DNA from: CAVQCT01 sp964520865
GTDB taxonomy: Bacteria; Zixibacteria; MSB-5A5; GN15; FEB-12
Direction of reading: 5' to 3'
Assembly: GCA_964520865.1 (NCBI GenBank)
Contig: CAZFOY010000001.1
Coordinates: forward strand, 62,001-126,000
DNA length: 64,000 nucleotides
Positions 42,737 through 51,691 of this stretch are shown one piece after another. The notes below the pieces were generated by a model. That model was not told where the DNA came from. It worked only from the letters and a program-made list of their open reading frames with translations, and made no database searches. Positions within the stretch are counted from its first letter, which is position 1. Every line of letters starts with the position of its first letter. The position numbers and the translations under genes are program-made.

Positions 42737-43216
42737 TTATACGCCGACAGGTTCGCGCATGCGACGCTCTTCCCGAGCCGTATCCGCGTTCACGAGATCC
42801 ATGATGTGGTGCCGAACCTGATAGTTCGAGTTCACCAGCACCAGCTGCTTGGCCCGGTTGTTCTCTGTGTTGATGAGAATGGGGCCCTGGAGATTGACCG
42901 AGATTTCCTGCGGATCGTCCGGAATGGTCACGATGACGTACGTTTCGACCGTCCGGGTATCGGCGATATTCAGTTCGGCGATCTCCTTGGGGTTCACTTC
43001 TATCCGATAGTCCGGGAAGAACACTCGCGGATTGACCACGAGAAAGCTTACCGCCGGGTCCTCGGAAGAGATCAGCCACATGAAAGGAAACAGGTCCTGA
43101 GCTTCCACCAGGCAGAACCTTGCCAGGTGTTCGAATCCTAAAACCGGCTTCTCCATGAAGATAATCTTGTCGTCCGGGACATCCAGTTGCCCAAGTCTCA
43201 GGCTGTTAACAATCAT
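42737..43216 (-). CDS. fliW: Flagellar assembly factor FliW
   Basis: A 159-aa protein with the FliW pattern (IIFMEKPVLGFEHLARFCLVEAQDLFPFMWLISSEDPAVSFLVVNP ... DPQEISVNLQGPILINTENNRAKQLVL). FliW binds either flagellin or CsrA: free flagellin releases CsrA, which then represses fliC translation. Close linkage with csrA, flgL and fliC supports this feedback. It starts 17 bases after flgL. Confidence 0.95.
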   Translation of the reverse strand: MIVNSLRLGQLDVPDDKIIFMEKPVLGFEHLARFCLVEAQDLFPFMWLISSEDPAVSFLVVNPRVFFPDYRIEVNPKEIAELNIADTRTVETYVIVTIPDDPQEISVNLQGPILINTENNRAKQLVLVNSNYQVRHHIMDLVNADTAREERRMREPVGV

Positions 43217-43233
43217 AGTACCTATCCTTGCTC

Positions 43234-45156
43234 TTATTGCAGAAAGTTCAATAATGACGGTTGAATGATTTTCGAGGCAGCCAATAGAGCGGCCTGGTAA
43301 TTGTTTTCATAGGTGGAGAGTTGCGTGATTACCTGCGTCATATCCGCATCCTCAACTTCGGTCAGCCGCTGGGTGAAGGTCAGCTGACGGTCGGTCAGAC
43401 GGCTGTCTGTTCCCTGCAACCGGATCCCTTTGGCGCCGTTTGAGGCACGCCAATTCAGGAGGTTCTGGATTCCATCGTCGAGGTTTTGCAGGAGCATGCC
43501 GGCGCCTTCCTGATCGTCTTTATTCAGTGCGTTCACCAGTACCAGCATGGAGCCCATCATGTCGCTCGATCCGAATATCCCCATATCCTTCGCCGTCGTG
43601 GTATCACCGTTGTCTTCGATTGTCAGCGATCGGGTTTGATCGTTGTTGACTATTTGTATACCGGTGCCGTCGGCGTTGATCGACGCTGTTATATCCAGGC
43701 CGGAGTTGTTGATCGTGTCAAGAAGGTCCTGGACTGTGACGATCGAAGGACTGCCGAGGTCGAGCGTACGGGTCGCGTCCCCCTGCCAAATGACGACTTC
43801 GGAGAGGTTCAGACCGTTTCCGTTGTTCAGGTCGGCGATATTCGAAGTGGCCAGCAAAACCGGGTTGAGATCTTCGCCGGACCTGTCGCTGGTAATCTCT
43901 CCTTTGATTCCCAGGTCCGCGGCAGTCGTCCCTGCTCCGGCTTCGTCGATCTTGAACGAAACCTGCGGATCAAGTGCCCGACCATCGAGCTGGGCGCCCA
44001 CATTGCCCGCGATTCCGAGGTCGCTTGCCAGGCTGCTCATCGTGCCGACGTCCGATATCTGGAGTCCGAGCGGGGTGCCGTTGGTATCTACTATCTGAAG
44101 ACCGGTCCCGGCCGGATTGATCTGCATTGTTACGTTGTTCACACCGGCCGCGGTCATTTGAGCGTTGAACTTACTGATGACATCTCCGACCGTGGCTGAG
44201 CCGGACAGATCGACATTAAAATCAATCGCGGCACCATCGGTTACTCTGATTCTTCCGTCGGTAAGGTCGATCCCGGCTCCGGCATTCAATTGATCGACCG
44301 AAGTAGCGGCGCTTAGCAGGCCGTTGTTGGTGCTGTCAAGAAGGAGGTTATTCCCCTCTTCGCCGAGAGCAACCGTCAGGTTGGTGATACCATCGGCAGC
44401 CAACTGGTTATTGATAGTCGTTATGGCATCGTTGATGGTAGTCGCCCCGCTCAGATCGATCGTCGAGCTGATTCCGAGATTCTGATCGGTGATCGTGATC
44501 GTACCGGGAGTCTGGCTTATTCCGTTGCCGTTGTGCAGATCGGCCAATAAGGAGTTGCCGGTAACGCCGACATTCAGGTCGGCGTGTTCGCCGAGAATCG
44601 AAAGCTGTTTCAGGAAGACGCTCGATCCGGTCATGTTGATAGCCATGTTGGTCGAAGTATCAATCTGGAAGTTGATCTGACCGCTGTCGCCGTAGTAGCG
44701 GACGCCGTTGGCCGAAGCACGGAGAGCCTGCGTATCGGTCTTGAAGCCGGAGAAGATATACTTGTTCTCCTGTTCTGAGTTTGCCAGCTGCATCATCTGG
44801 TCGAACAGCGACTTGACTTCGTTGGCGGATGCTTCGCGGGCGGTCGCGTCGTACGTTCCGTTCGACATCGATATCGCGATTTCCTTCGCGCTCGAGAGCA
44901 TGTTCTTGAGATCGGCCAGCACGGTGTCGTAAGTCTGGTTCCAGCTCTGCCCCTGCGATATGTTCTTGCGGTATTGGTCGGTCTTGGCCAGTTCCGTACG
45001 ATATCCGAGATCACGCAGGATGCCGAGAGGGTCATCCGAAGGTGCGTTGATCCGTCGGCCGGACGACGCCTGCGTCTGTAAATCGAGAAACCGCTGAAGC
45101 GCCAACTGGGCGTTGGTTGTAACCCGGTCCGCCATCATATTGTTGGTAACGCGCAT
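43234..45156 (-). CDS. flgL: Flagellar hook-associated protein 3 FlgL (enlarged)
   Basis: A 640-aa hook-filament junction protein; normal FlgL has about 300 aa. Flagellin-like ends are clear (MRVTNNMMADRVTTNAQLALQRFLDLQTQASSGRRINAPSDDP; VITQLSTYENNYQAALLAASKIIQPSLLNF). The middle holds at least three repeats of an IN-motif-like unit: 'LNNGNGL...I' or 'LHNGNGISQTPGTITITD' leading to 'TINDAITTIN' (three times in variant form around residues 205-260, 300-365, 435-500), as seen in long filament proteins. Confidence 0.93.
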   Translation of the reverse strand: MRVTNNMMADRVTTNAQLALQRFLDLQTQASSGRRINAPSDDPLGILRDLGYRTELAKTDQYRKNISQGQSWNQTYDTVLADLKNMLSSAKEIAISMSNGTYDATAREASANEVKSLFDQMMQLANSEQENKYIFSGFKTDTQALRASANGVRYYGDSGQINFQIDTSTNMAINMTGSSVFLKQLSILGEHADLNVGVTGNSLLADLHNGNGISQTPGTITITDQNLGISSTIDLSGATTINDAITTINNQLAADGITNLTVALGEEGNNLLLDSTNNGLLSAATSVDQLNAGAGIDLTDGRIRVTDGAAIDFNVDLSGSATVGDVISKFNAQMTAAGVNNVTMQINPAGTGLQIVDTNGTPLGLQISDVGTMSSLASDLGIAGNVGAQLDGRALDPQVSFKIDEAGAGTTAADLGIKGEITSDRSGEDLNPVLLATSNIADLNNGNGLNLSEVVIWQGDATRTLDLGSPSIVTVQDLLDTINNSGLDITASINADGTGIQIVNNDQTRSLTIEDNGDTTTAKDMGIFGSSDMMGSMLVLVNALNKDDQEGAGMLLQNLDDGIQNLLNWRASNGAKGIRLQGTDSRLTDRQLTFTQRLTEVEDADMTQVITQLSTYENNYQAALLAASKIIQPSLLNFLQ

Positions 45157-45188
45157 AACTCAGTCCTTCAATCCGCCGTTAATTCCTG

Positions 45189-45512
45189 TTACTCATTGGT
45201 CCGGTTCTGGTTGGGTCGCCGTGCCGGAGATTGCTTTTCTTTGTAGTCGATTTCAGGCGGCTGACCCTTGCCCTTTCCGGTGATTTTGTCTTTGAGGAGT
45301 TCCACCATCCCTTTGAGATCGCCGGTGATCGATTTCGAAGCTTTGCGATTTTCCTCCTGGATCTTGACGTAGATCTCCTCCCGATGGACAACCACATTCA
45401 TCGGTGCTTCGATACCTATTCGTACCTGGCGGCCATGGATCCCCAGTACGGAGACTTTGATATTGTCCCCGATATTGATGGACTCACCCAACTTCCTTGT
45501 CAAAATAAGCAC
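45189..45512 (-). CDS. csrA: Carbon storage/translational regulator CsrA (long form)
   Basis: A 107-aa protein. Residues 1-60 are a normal CsrA (MLILTRKLGESINIGDNIKV, VRIGIEAPMNVVVHREEIY). The following 45 residues (ITGDLKGMVELLKDKITGKG, then a Pro/Arg/Asn-rich end) exceed the usual length of 60-75 aa. CsrA dimers bind GGA hairpins and block fliC translation; FliW antagonises it through a C-terminal surface, so the extra tail is notable. The gene lies between flgK (41 bases) and flgL (32 bases). Confidence 0.93.
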   Translation of the reverse strand: MLILTRKLGESINIGDNIKVSVLGIHGRQVRIGIEAPMNVVVHREEIYVKIQEENRKASKSITGDLKGMVELLKDKITGKGKGQPPEIDYKEKQSPARRPNQNRTNE

Positions 45513-45553
45513 GTAACCCTCCTTGGTGTTGTCATGCTCGTCGTTTCAGATGT

Positions 45554-46951
45554 TTATCGACCAACAACTCCCATACCGGAAATTACCGTATCGAGGGCCT
45601 GATCCATGGCCGTGATAACCCGCGCCGCGGCATCATACGCGTGCTGGTATTTAATCATGTTGGTCATTTCTTCGTCCAGGGATACTCCCTGAACGGATTG
45701 TCTTGCATAGTCAACTTGCTGCACCAGCAGATCGGAGTTTGCCGATGCCGTTTGCGCCTGATTGCTTTCGACCCCGAGAGCGCCGACGACCGAATTGTAG
45801 TAGTCGTTCATGCTGGTGGTGCCGTTATCCATAACTCCCTGACTGCGCAGCGCGCTAATCGCGAGGGCGATCGTGTTGTCGCCCGGTTCGCCCGAGGCGG
45901 ACGCGACTACTTTGGACGGATCGCTGGCGACCTCCCCGTTGATCTCGATATTCGCTGCATCGGTGAGATTCGGGTTGAAGAAGTCAACGCCGGTCGAGCC
46001 GTTAAGCCCGTAGCCGCTGCGGTGCATACCGTTTACCTGCGACACGAAGGTCGCCGCCAGGTTGTTCAATTTATCCAGATAGCCCGGTATTATCTTGTCG
46101 CGCGCTTCCATTAAGCCGGCCAGTTGACCGGAGTTGTTCTTCAGTGCGATTTTGGTCCCCTGCCAGACGAGATTATGAATCATCGTACCGTCGACATTAC
46201 TGACGGATGCCCCGATCTTGATTGAATCGGCTCCGTTTACCAGGGACATCGAGCCCAGATAGACCGTGACTGAACCATTCGGCTGTTCCTTGGAGTTGAC
46301 GTCGATAATCTGGGATAACTGGTCAAGGAGCAGGTCGCGGCTGTCGCGAAGGTCGTTCGCTTTGGAAGAGCCGAGTTCCAGTGATGAGATCTGCTGATTC
46401 AGGCCGGCGATATTCGTGGTGATTCGATTGACTTCCTGAACGAGGTTGGTCATATCACCGTCGATCGAACTCCGAAGGCTGTTCAACTGGTCCGCCATCG
46501 TGTGGAAACCGTTGGTCAACAGCTTGGCCTGCTCGACAATCTGCGAGCGGCTGCTGGCGGAGTCCGGGCTGGTCGACAGATCCGACCAGGAGTCCCAGAA
46601 CTTGTTCATCAGGTCTGACAAGGTGCTGTCATTCGGTTCGTTGAACAGGGATTCAATTTCCGTGTACACTTTTTCTTTGTACTGCCATTGACCGAGAGAT
46701 TTGTTCTGCTGACGGTATTGCTGGCCGAGGAACATATCACGAGCCTGCTGAACATCACTCACCGTTACACCCGAGCCGAGGATTCCGATGGTCGAGTACT
46801 CCGGCAGCGCCGTTGTAATGTTCACTCGCTGACGGGAGTATCCCGGAGTGTTCACGTTGGCGATATTGTTACTGATCGTCTGCAGAGCGAGCTGGTGAGT
46901 CAGCAGTGCACTGCGTCCTATTTCGAGTCCCTGAAACAAGCCTGGCATCAT
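45554..46951 (-). CDS. flgK: Flagellar hook-associated protein 1 FlgK
   Basis: A 465-aa protein with the FlgK start (LFQGLEIGRSALLTHQLALQTISNNIANVNTPGYSRQRV) and flagellar rod/hook C-terminal motif (VSLDEEMTNMIKYQHAYDAAARVITAMDQALDTVI). FlgK and FlgL join hook to filament. Slightly shorter than Salmonella FlgK (547 aa), lacking part of the outer domains. It overlaps flgN by 4 bases. Confidence 0.97.
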   Translation of the reverse strand: MMPGLFQGLEIGRSALLTHQLALQTISNNIANVNTPGYSRQRVNITTALPEYSTIGILGSGVTVSDVQQARDMFLGQQYRQQNKSLGQWQYKEKVYTEIESLFNEPNDSTLSDLMNKFWDSWSDLSTSPDSASSRSQIVEQAKLLTNGFHTMADQLNSLRSSIDGDMTNLVQEVNRITTNIAGLNQQISSLELGSSKANDLRDSRDLLLDQLSQIIDVNSKEQPNGSVTVYLGSMSLVNGADSIKIGASVSNVDGTMIHNLVWQGTKIALKNNSGQLAGLMEARDKIIPGYLDKLNNLAATFVSQVNGMHRSGYGLNGSTGVDFFNPNLTDAANIEINGEVASDPSKVVASASGEPGDNTIALAISALRSQGVMDNGTTSMNDYYNSVVGALGVESNQAQTASANSDLLVQQVDYARQSVQGVSLDEEMTNMIKYQHAYDAAARVITAMDQALDTVISGMGVVGR

Positions 46952-47433
46952 GCCCTCCTGTCTACGGCGACCGTCCGACTCCGGTCGGTCTGGTCTCCGG
47001 AAGCGGAGTAAATAGGCGAAGATCCCTGGATGCGCGAGAGCATCTCCATGGTCTTCATGATGTATTCCCGCGATTTATTCAGCAGCATAGCGTTCTGATT
47101 TCGCGTCAGGTTGATCTGATCGCTCAAATCAAGAATGATTTTCTGAAGGCGCTGCAGGCGGTCGGCCTGGGTCTGATCGACGATGTCGAGCAGGCGGGTG
47201 ACATTCAAGTCGCCGTCGATATGGTTGGCGGTCTTGATCGCCTCCACCAGTTCAAGGCGCTTCTTGTTGAGCAGTTGACTTTGAATCAACTTCTCCCGTT
47301 GCAACTCAGTAACTTTAGTGAGCCCGTCGACGTCGTTCTCGACAAGCATCTGTTGCTGTTGTTCCAGGAGTTCAAGGAAGGATTCGAATAGAGCGGCTTC
47401 CTTGCCGATGATGTCAATTAAAGTGTTGACCAT
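46948..47433 (-). CDS. flgN: FlgN-like chaperone for FlgK/FlgL
   Basis: A 161-aa helical protein (LIDIIGKEAALFESFLELLEQQQQMLVENDVDGLTKVTELQREKLIQSQLLNKKRLELV ...) of the FlgN family. FlgN keeps FlgK and FlgL soluble and delivers them to the export gate. The location directly upstream of flgK (4-base overlap) is typical. The C-terminus is Arg/Ser-rich. Confidence 0.85.
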   Translation of the reverse strand: MVNTLIDIIGKEAALFESFLELLEQQQQMLVENDVDGLTKVTELQREKLIQSQLLNKKRLELVEAIKTANHIDGDLNVTRLLDIVDQTQADRLQRLQKIILDLSDQINLTRNQNAMLLNKSREYIMKTMEMLSRIQGSSPIYSASGDQTDRSRTVAVDRRA

Positions 47434-47464
47434 ATCCTATACTTCGTGATATATGTTTCCAACA

Positions 47465-48424
47465 TTACTTATCGGTTGTTTCAAAATGGACTTTAGCCGC
47501 CGCGGAGGGCGCGCCTCCCGAGATTGTCTTGAGCGTGTCGAGGACCTTGTTGACGTAGTCCCGGGTTTCTTTAAACGGCGGCATTCCGTTGTATTTCTCC
47601 ACATTTCCCGGACCGGCGTTGTAAGCGGCCAGACCGAGCTTGACCGAACCGAACCGGTCGATCAGGTTTCGCAGGTACTTACTGCCCGCTTTAATATTCT
47701 CGCTCGGGTTAAAGACCTTACCGACGCCGTAATCCGATGCGGTTGAATCGGAAAGCTGCATGAGACCTTTCGCACCGGCAGATGACACGGCATTCGGATT
47801 TCCGGCCGACTCGGCCTGGATCACGGAAATGATCAGGGCCGGATCGAGCGAAGATTGTTTGGCCGCATCGTCAATATGTTTGCCGAATTTAGACAGGATC
47901 GTGTCGCCGGGCACCGATCGGGCGCGAGCCGGGTTCGGCAGGAATTTGGTCGGATTGGCGTTGATCTTGATCTGCTTTTCGGGCCGCTGTATGTTTTCGA
48001 AGTCCCGATTTTGAAGCTGTATCGGTCCCGACTTCTCCTGCTTCAACGGCTTGATCTCGACCGGACCGTCCTGATTTCCCTGCTGGGCTTCAAGCACCTT
48101 CTCCAGTGAGCGATAGAGCATATCTGAAATGGAATTCTTGCCGCCCGTCGCCATCTTGTTGGACATCTGCATGTCGAACATCTCGGTGAAAATGTCTTTG
48201 CCCATGCCGCCTGAGAATGGACCGCCCTTTTCCAGCGAAGATTCGTGCACGGTTTCTCGCATCGTTTTCAGCATCTGGTACATGAAAAACGCCTCAAACG
48301 CCTTTGTCGCCTTCTTAAGCCGGGCTTTCTCGCCGGCCAGAGAGGTGGGCTTTTCGTCCTTGAGCTTCTCAACATCGGTTAACGACGGAGAGGCGATGCT
48401 TGATGCCACCGAGCTAATGTCCAT
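47465..48424 (-). CDS. flgJ: FlgJ: rod-binding domain fused to lytic transglycosylase (SLT)
   Basis: A 319-aa protein. Residues about 35-110 are the rod-binding domain (KATKAFEAFFMYQMLKTMRETVHESSLEKGGPFSGGMGKDIFTEMFD). After a linker, residues about 185-300 are a lytic transglycosylase (LIISVIQAESAGNPNAVSSAGAKGLMQLSDSTASDYGV with catalytic Glu in QAESAGN, then LAAYNAGPGNVEKYNG). Enterobacterial FlgJ carries a glucosaminidase domain instead. The enzyme opens peptidoglycan for rod growth. No signal peptide, so export is through the flagellar system. Start overlaps the flgI stop by 1 base. Confidence 0.93.
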   Translation of the reverse strand: MDISSVASSIASPSLTDVEKLKDEKPTSLAGEKARLKKATKAFEAFFMYQMLKTMRETVHESSLEKGGPFSGGMGKDIFTEMFDMQMSNKMATGGKNSISDMLYRSLEKVLEAQQGNQDGPVEIKPLKQEKSGPIQLQNRDFENIQRPEKQIKINANPTKFLPNPARARSVPGDTILSKFGKHIDDAAKQSSLDPALIISVIQAESAGNPNAVSSAGAKGLMQLSDSTASDYGVGKVFNPSENIKAGSKYLRNLIDRFGSVKLGLAAYNAGPGNVEKYNGMPPFKETRDYVNKVLDTLKTISGGAPSAAAKVHFETTDK

Positions 48425-49560
48425 TACAGGATGATCAACTCCGATCTGAGCGCTCCAGCCTGCTTGAGCGCCTGGAAAATTGCAATGATATCGCGCGGCG
48501 TGGCGCCGATTTTGTTCAGCGCGTTGGCAATGTCAGACAGGTAGACCGACCGGTCCAGATTGACCACGTGAGCCACTTCGTCCTGGACATTGATCCGGGA
48601 GTCCTGCGTAACTACCGTCTGGCCCTGGCTGAACGCCTCCGGCTGTGAAATTACCGGAGTAGACTGGATATTTACAGTTATTGTGCCGTGGGCGATCGCC
48701 ACTGGCTCGATCGTGACATGCTCACCGGCCACGATTGTACCTGTCTTTTCGTTGATGACAACTTTCGCGGCGTTGTCAGGCGTGACGGTCAACTGACCGA
48801 CTTCGGATATGAACCGGGCCCGATAGTTAGTCTCGTTGAGCGAGTCGGGTAATTGCAGCTTTACCGTACCGGCATCTATCGCGTAGGCCGTCGTGCCGTA
48901 GGTATTGTTGACCTGTTGGGCAATTCGGTTAGCCGTGGTGAAATCGGGGTCGCGCAAAGCCAGATATATCTCTTTCTGGCTTTCCGGCGGCGCCACGATA
49001 CCTTTCGTCACCTTTCCGCCGTTAGGCACGCGGCCTACCAGCGTGTAATTGTTTACTATTTTGTTGGCATCGTCAACCTTGACGTTGAATCCGCCGATCG
49101 ATACCGGCCCCTGGGCGATTGCTCTTACGGTTCCTTCTTCATCTGCGAGCGGCGTAAGCAAGAGAGTCCCCCCCTGCAACGACGATGCATCGCCGACCGA
49201 AGATACGGTTATATCGAAGTAAGTCCCGTCCTTCTGAAAACTGGTGACTCTGCCGGTGATCATAACAGCGGCGACGTTTTTCACTTTCACTTTTGTCGGA
49301 TCGACAGTGAGTCCCATACGCTCCATCATGTTGGTAAGTGCCTGGGTCGTGAATTGCGTACCGTTGCCATCGCCGGTTCCGTCGAGGCCGATCACAAGAC
49401 CGTAGCCGATAAGATCGGATTCCTGTTTGTTCTGGAAATCACAGATGTCTTTGATGCGGACTTTGTTGGCGTTGGCCGGAGTGCAAAAGGTCACGAGCAG
49501 AAACAGGATGAGTGACAGCCCCGCCGGCGAAGCTATGCGATTCAATACTAAAGGCATCAT
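48424..49560 (-). CDS. flgI: Flagellar P-ring protein FlgI
   Basis: A 378-aa protein with signal peptide and the full FlgI sequence (RIKDICDFQNKQESDLIGYGLVIGLDGTGDG, TNMMERMGLTV, VAAVMITGRVTSFQKDGTYFDITVSSVGDASSLQGGTLLLTPL, ... VYLSDIANALNKIGATPRDIIAIFQALKQAGALRSELIIL). The P-ring surrounds the rod in the peptidoglycan layer, which shows that this is a diderm flagellum. It starts 9 bases after flgH. Confidence 0.98.
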   Translation of the reverse strand: MMPLVLNRIASPAGLSLILFLLVTFCTPANANKVRIKDICDFQNKQESDLIGYGLVIGLDGTGDGNGTQFTTQALTNMMERMGLTVDPTKVKVKNVAAVMITGRVTSFQKDGTYFDITVSSVGDASSLQGGTLLLTPLADEEGTVRAIAQGPVSIGGFNVKVDDANKIVNNYTLVGRVPNGGKVTKGIVAPPESQKEIYLALRDPDFTTANRIAQQVNNTYGTTAYAIDAGTVKLQLPDSLNETNYRARFISEVGQLTVTPDNAAKVVINEKTGTIVAGEHVTIEPVAIAHGTITVNIQSTPVISQPEAFSQGQTVVTQDSRINVQDEVAHVVNLDRSVYLSDIANALNKIGATPRDIIAIFQALKQAGALRSELIIL

Positions 49561-49569
49561 AGCTCCTCC

Positions 49570-50151
49570 TTAGAATATCCAGTTGAACAAACGGGTGAAA
49601 AATCCGGGACGTGCGCCGGTCGACGCCGCACCCTTGCCGTTGTAGTGGATTTCCGCGTCGGCTATCAGGTATGAATCGATCGTATTGTCGGAGGTAACGT
49701 CCTTCTGACGAACCACACCGCTGAGCGCCAGTGTCTCCTTGTCGTTCGAAATACCGAGCGTGCGGGAGCCCTGGATTACGAGATCACCATTGTCTTTGAC
49801 AGCGATGACCGTAACCGACATCTTCGCCCGAAGGGATCCGTTGCGGGTATTCTGCCCTTTGCCGTCGAACGTATTGCTGTTCTGACCGTCGGCGCTGAAC
49901 AACGGAATGAAGTCGAGCGGGCCGACGCCCGGGCCGCCTGAAACGGAAGACTTGGTCGACTTCTCAGTCTTGGTCTCAACATTGCTTGAGGCCTTGTTCT
50001 GCTCATAGATGAGCACGGTAAGAATGTCTCCCACCTTGTTCGCCTTTATATCCGAATAGAGCGAACGCCCCTGTCCGAAATCACCACCGTAGGTTTTGAT
50101 GGCGAACGGAAGCAGGAGCAGGAGAATAAGAATCGCGAGAAATTTCTTCAT
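49570..50151 (-). CDS. flgH: Flagellar L-ring protein FlgH without lipobox
   Basis: A 193-aa FlgH: SLYSDIKANKVGDILTVLIYEQNKASS, SNTFDGKGQNTRNGSLRAKMSVTVIAVKDNGDLVIQGSRTLGISNDKETLALSGVVRQKDV ... DAEIHYNGKG match the ring domain. The N-terminus has a signal peptide (MKKFLAILILLLLLPFAIKTYG) but no lipobox; the protein contains no Cys at all, whereas most FlgH proteins are lipoproteins. It also lacks the usual linker of 30-40 residues before the core. It lies between flgA (23 bases) and flgI (9 bases). Confidence 0.95.
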   Translation of the reverse strand: MKKFLAILILLLLLPFAIKTYGGDFGQGRSLYSDIKANKVGDILTVLIYEQNKASSNVETKTEKSTKSSVSGGPGVGPLDFIPLFSADGQNSNTFDGKGQNTRNGSLRAKMSVTVIAVKDNGDLVIQGSRTLGISNDKETLALSGVVRQKDVTSDNTIDSYLIADAEIHYNGKGAASTGARPGFFTRLFNWIF

Positions 50152-50174
50152 CAGTCTACACCTTTGTTAGAGTC

Positions 50175-50867
50175 CTATGGCGCGACGGCGACTTCCCTGT
50201 CGTCGATGACTTTTCCGGTTATTACCTTATTGGTTGATTTGTTTTTGATTCTGATGTAATCGCCGTTGGAACCGTCCTGCATCGCGATTCCCGGAGCGGT
50301 GACGCGGCAGAGCCCGTCGTCGTACACGATCAGAACTTCCCTTCCGATCTGCACATCCGGTATCGACTCCATAGCCGGCAATGTCAGGATGGTACCTTTG
50401 CGAATATTCCGCTTCGCCCAGGTCCCGGTTACTTCATCGAGGTTCGTCACCGGCTGCTCACGCAGGTTGGTGACATCCATTCTCTGAATGGACAGGCGAT
50501 CGGCCGAAAGATGTTCGTGCCGTTTGAACGTATCCGTCGTCACGGCTACATCGGCGTACTTGGTGATTCTCAGCCGGACTTCGCCCGTCTCGATCGGGTC
50601 GCCATCGACCGACAGCGTCGCCTGGACCGTGAACAGCCCGATCGGATCTGTCAGAGTCAACGGTTTGATCGACAGATCGGCCGGACGGATCTCTTTCGAT
50701 TTGAGACGGTTCGACAGTACGTCTATTCGATAGGATGAACTGTCAAGCGAATACGTGTCCATTATGCGATCGACGACGGCCTTATCACACGACTCCGACA
50801 AGACTGCGGAGGCGAGCAGGGTCATTACGATCAGGATGAGTATGAGAATCTTTATGACTGTCTTCAT
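50175..50867 (-). CDS. flgA: P-ring assembly chaperone FlgA
   Basis: A 230-aa periplasmic protein with signal peptide and a C-terminal SAF/FlgA region (about 95-228: RHEHLSADRLSIQRMDVTNLREQPV, WAKRNIRKGTILTLPAMES, GREVLIVYDDGLCRVTAPGIAMQDGSNGDYIRIKNKSTNKVITGKV). FlgA helps FlgI form the P-ring. It begins 2 bases after flgG. Confidence 0.93.
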   Translation of the reverse strand: MKTVIKILILILIVMTLLASAVLSESCDKAVVDRIMDTYSLDSSSYRIDVLSNRLKSKEIRPADLSIKPLTLTDPIGLFTVQATLSVDGDPIETGEVRLRITKYADVAVTTDTFKRHEHLSADRLSIQRMDVTNLREQPVTNLDEVTGTWAKRNIRKGTILTLPAMESIPDVQIGREVLIVYDDGLCRVTAPGIAMQDGSNGDYIRIKNKSTNKVITGKVIDDREVAVAP

Positions 50868-50869
50868 GG

Positions 50870-51661
50870 CTATGCTCTCTTCAGGCTGTTGGCGATCTGA
50901 GCCATATCGTCGGCGGTCTGAATCGCTTTCGAGTTCATCTCGTAAGCGCGCTGCGCGACGATCATGTTGACCATCTCGTCGACCACCTTGACGTTGGACA
51001 TTTCGAGGTATCCCTGGTTGAGCTGACCGAGGCCGCTCTGAGTCGGCAGATCGGTAATCGGCTCACCGGATGCCACCGTCTTTACCAGGAGATTTCGGCC
51101 GATGGCGGAAAGGCCGGCCGGATTGACGAATCTCGCCAGTTCGATCTGGCCCAATTGAACTGGTGTGTCGTTTCCGACCTGCATAACTTCGACGGTACCG
51201 TCGGTACCGACCGAAATAGACTCGGCGTCGGTCGGAATGGTGATTTCCGGAAGCAACGGATATCCCTCGGAGGTCACGATTCTTCCGTCCCCGGATACTT
51301 TGAACGTTCCATCGCGCGTGTACGCGGTCGTACCGTCGGGATACTGGATCTGGTAGAACCCGTCACCTTCGATAGCGACATCGAGCGGATTGCCGGTCGA
51401 CGTCAGATCCCCTTCGGTGAACTGACGATTCGTTGAGACCGCCTTGGTACCATATCCGATCGCAAGCTCCGTGGGAGCTTCGGCCCCGACGGCGGTTACC
51501 GTTCCCGCTTTGCGGAAATTCTGATACAGCACATCCTGAAACTCCACCTTGCTCTTCTTGAATCCGGTGGTGTTGACGTTGGCAAGATTGTTAGCGATGT
51601 TGTCGACATTCATCTGCTGGGCGATCATACCGGTCGCCGCTGTGCGCATCGCTTTAATCAT
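50870..51661 (-). CDS. flgG: Flagellar distal rod protein FlgG
   Basis: A 263-aa rod protein of standard length: MIKAMRTAATGMIAQQMNVDNIANNLANVNTTGFKKSK at the start and QGYLEMSNVKVVDEMVNMIVAQRAYEMNSKAIQTADDM at the end. FlgG forms the straight distal rod. The gene follows flgF by 30 bases. Confidence 0.98.
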   Translation of the reverse strand: MIKAMRTAATGMIAQQMNVDNIANNLANVNTTGFKKSKVEFQDVLYQNFRKAGTVTAVGAEAPTELAIGYGTKAVSTNRQFTEGDLTSTGNPLDVAIEGDGFYQIQYPDGTTAYTRDGTFKVSGDGRIVTSEGYPLLPEITIPTDAESISVGTDGTVEVMQVGNDTPVQLGQIELARFVNPAGLSAIGRNLLVKTVASGEPITDLPTQSGLGQLNQGYLEMSNVKVVDEMVNMIVAQRAYEMNSKAIQTADDMAQIANSLKRA

Positions 51662-51691
51662 CTCAACCTCCTATGTTTATTCACTAATTCG

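Noticed and set aside
42312..43079. Long minus-strand frame (255 codons) overlapping fliW and the GT4 gene
   Set aside because: Arg/Gly/Ser-rich shadow product; both overlapped genes are clearly real in other frames.
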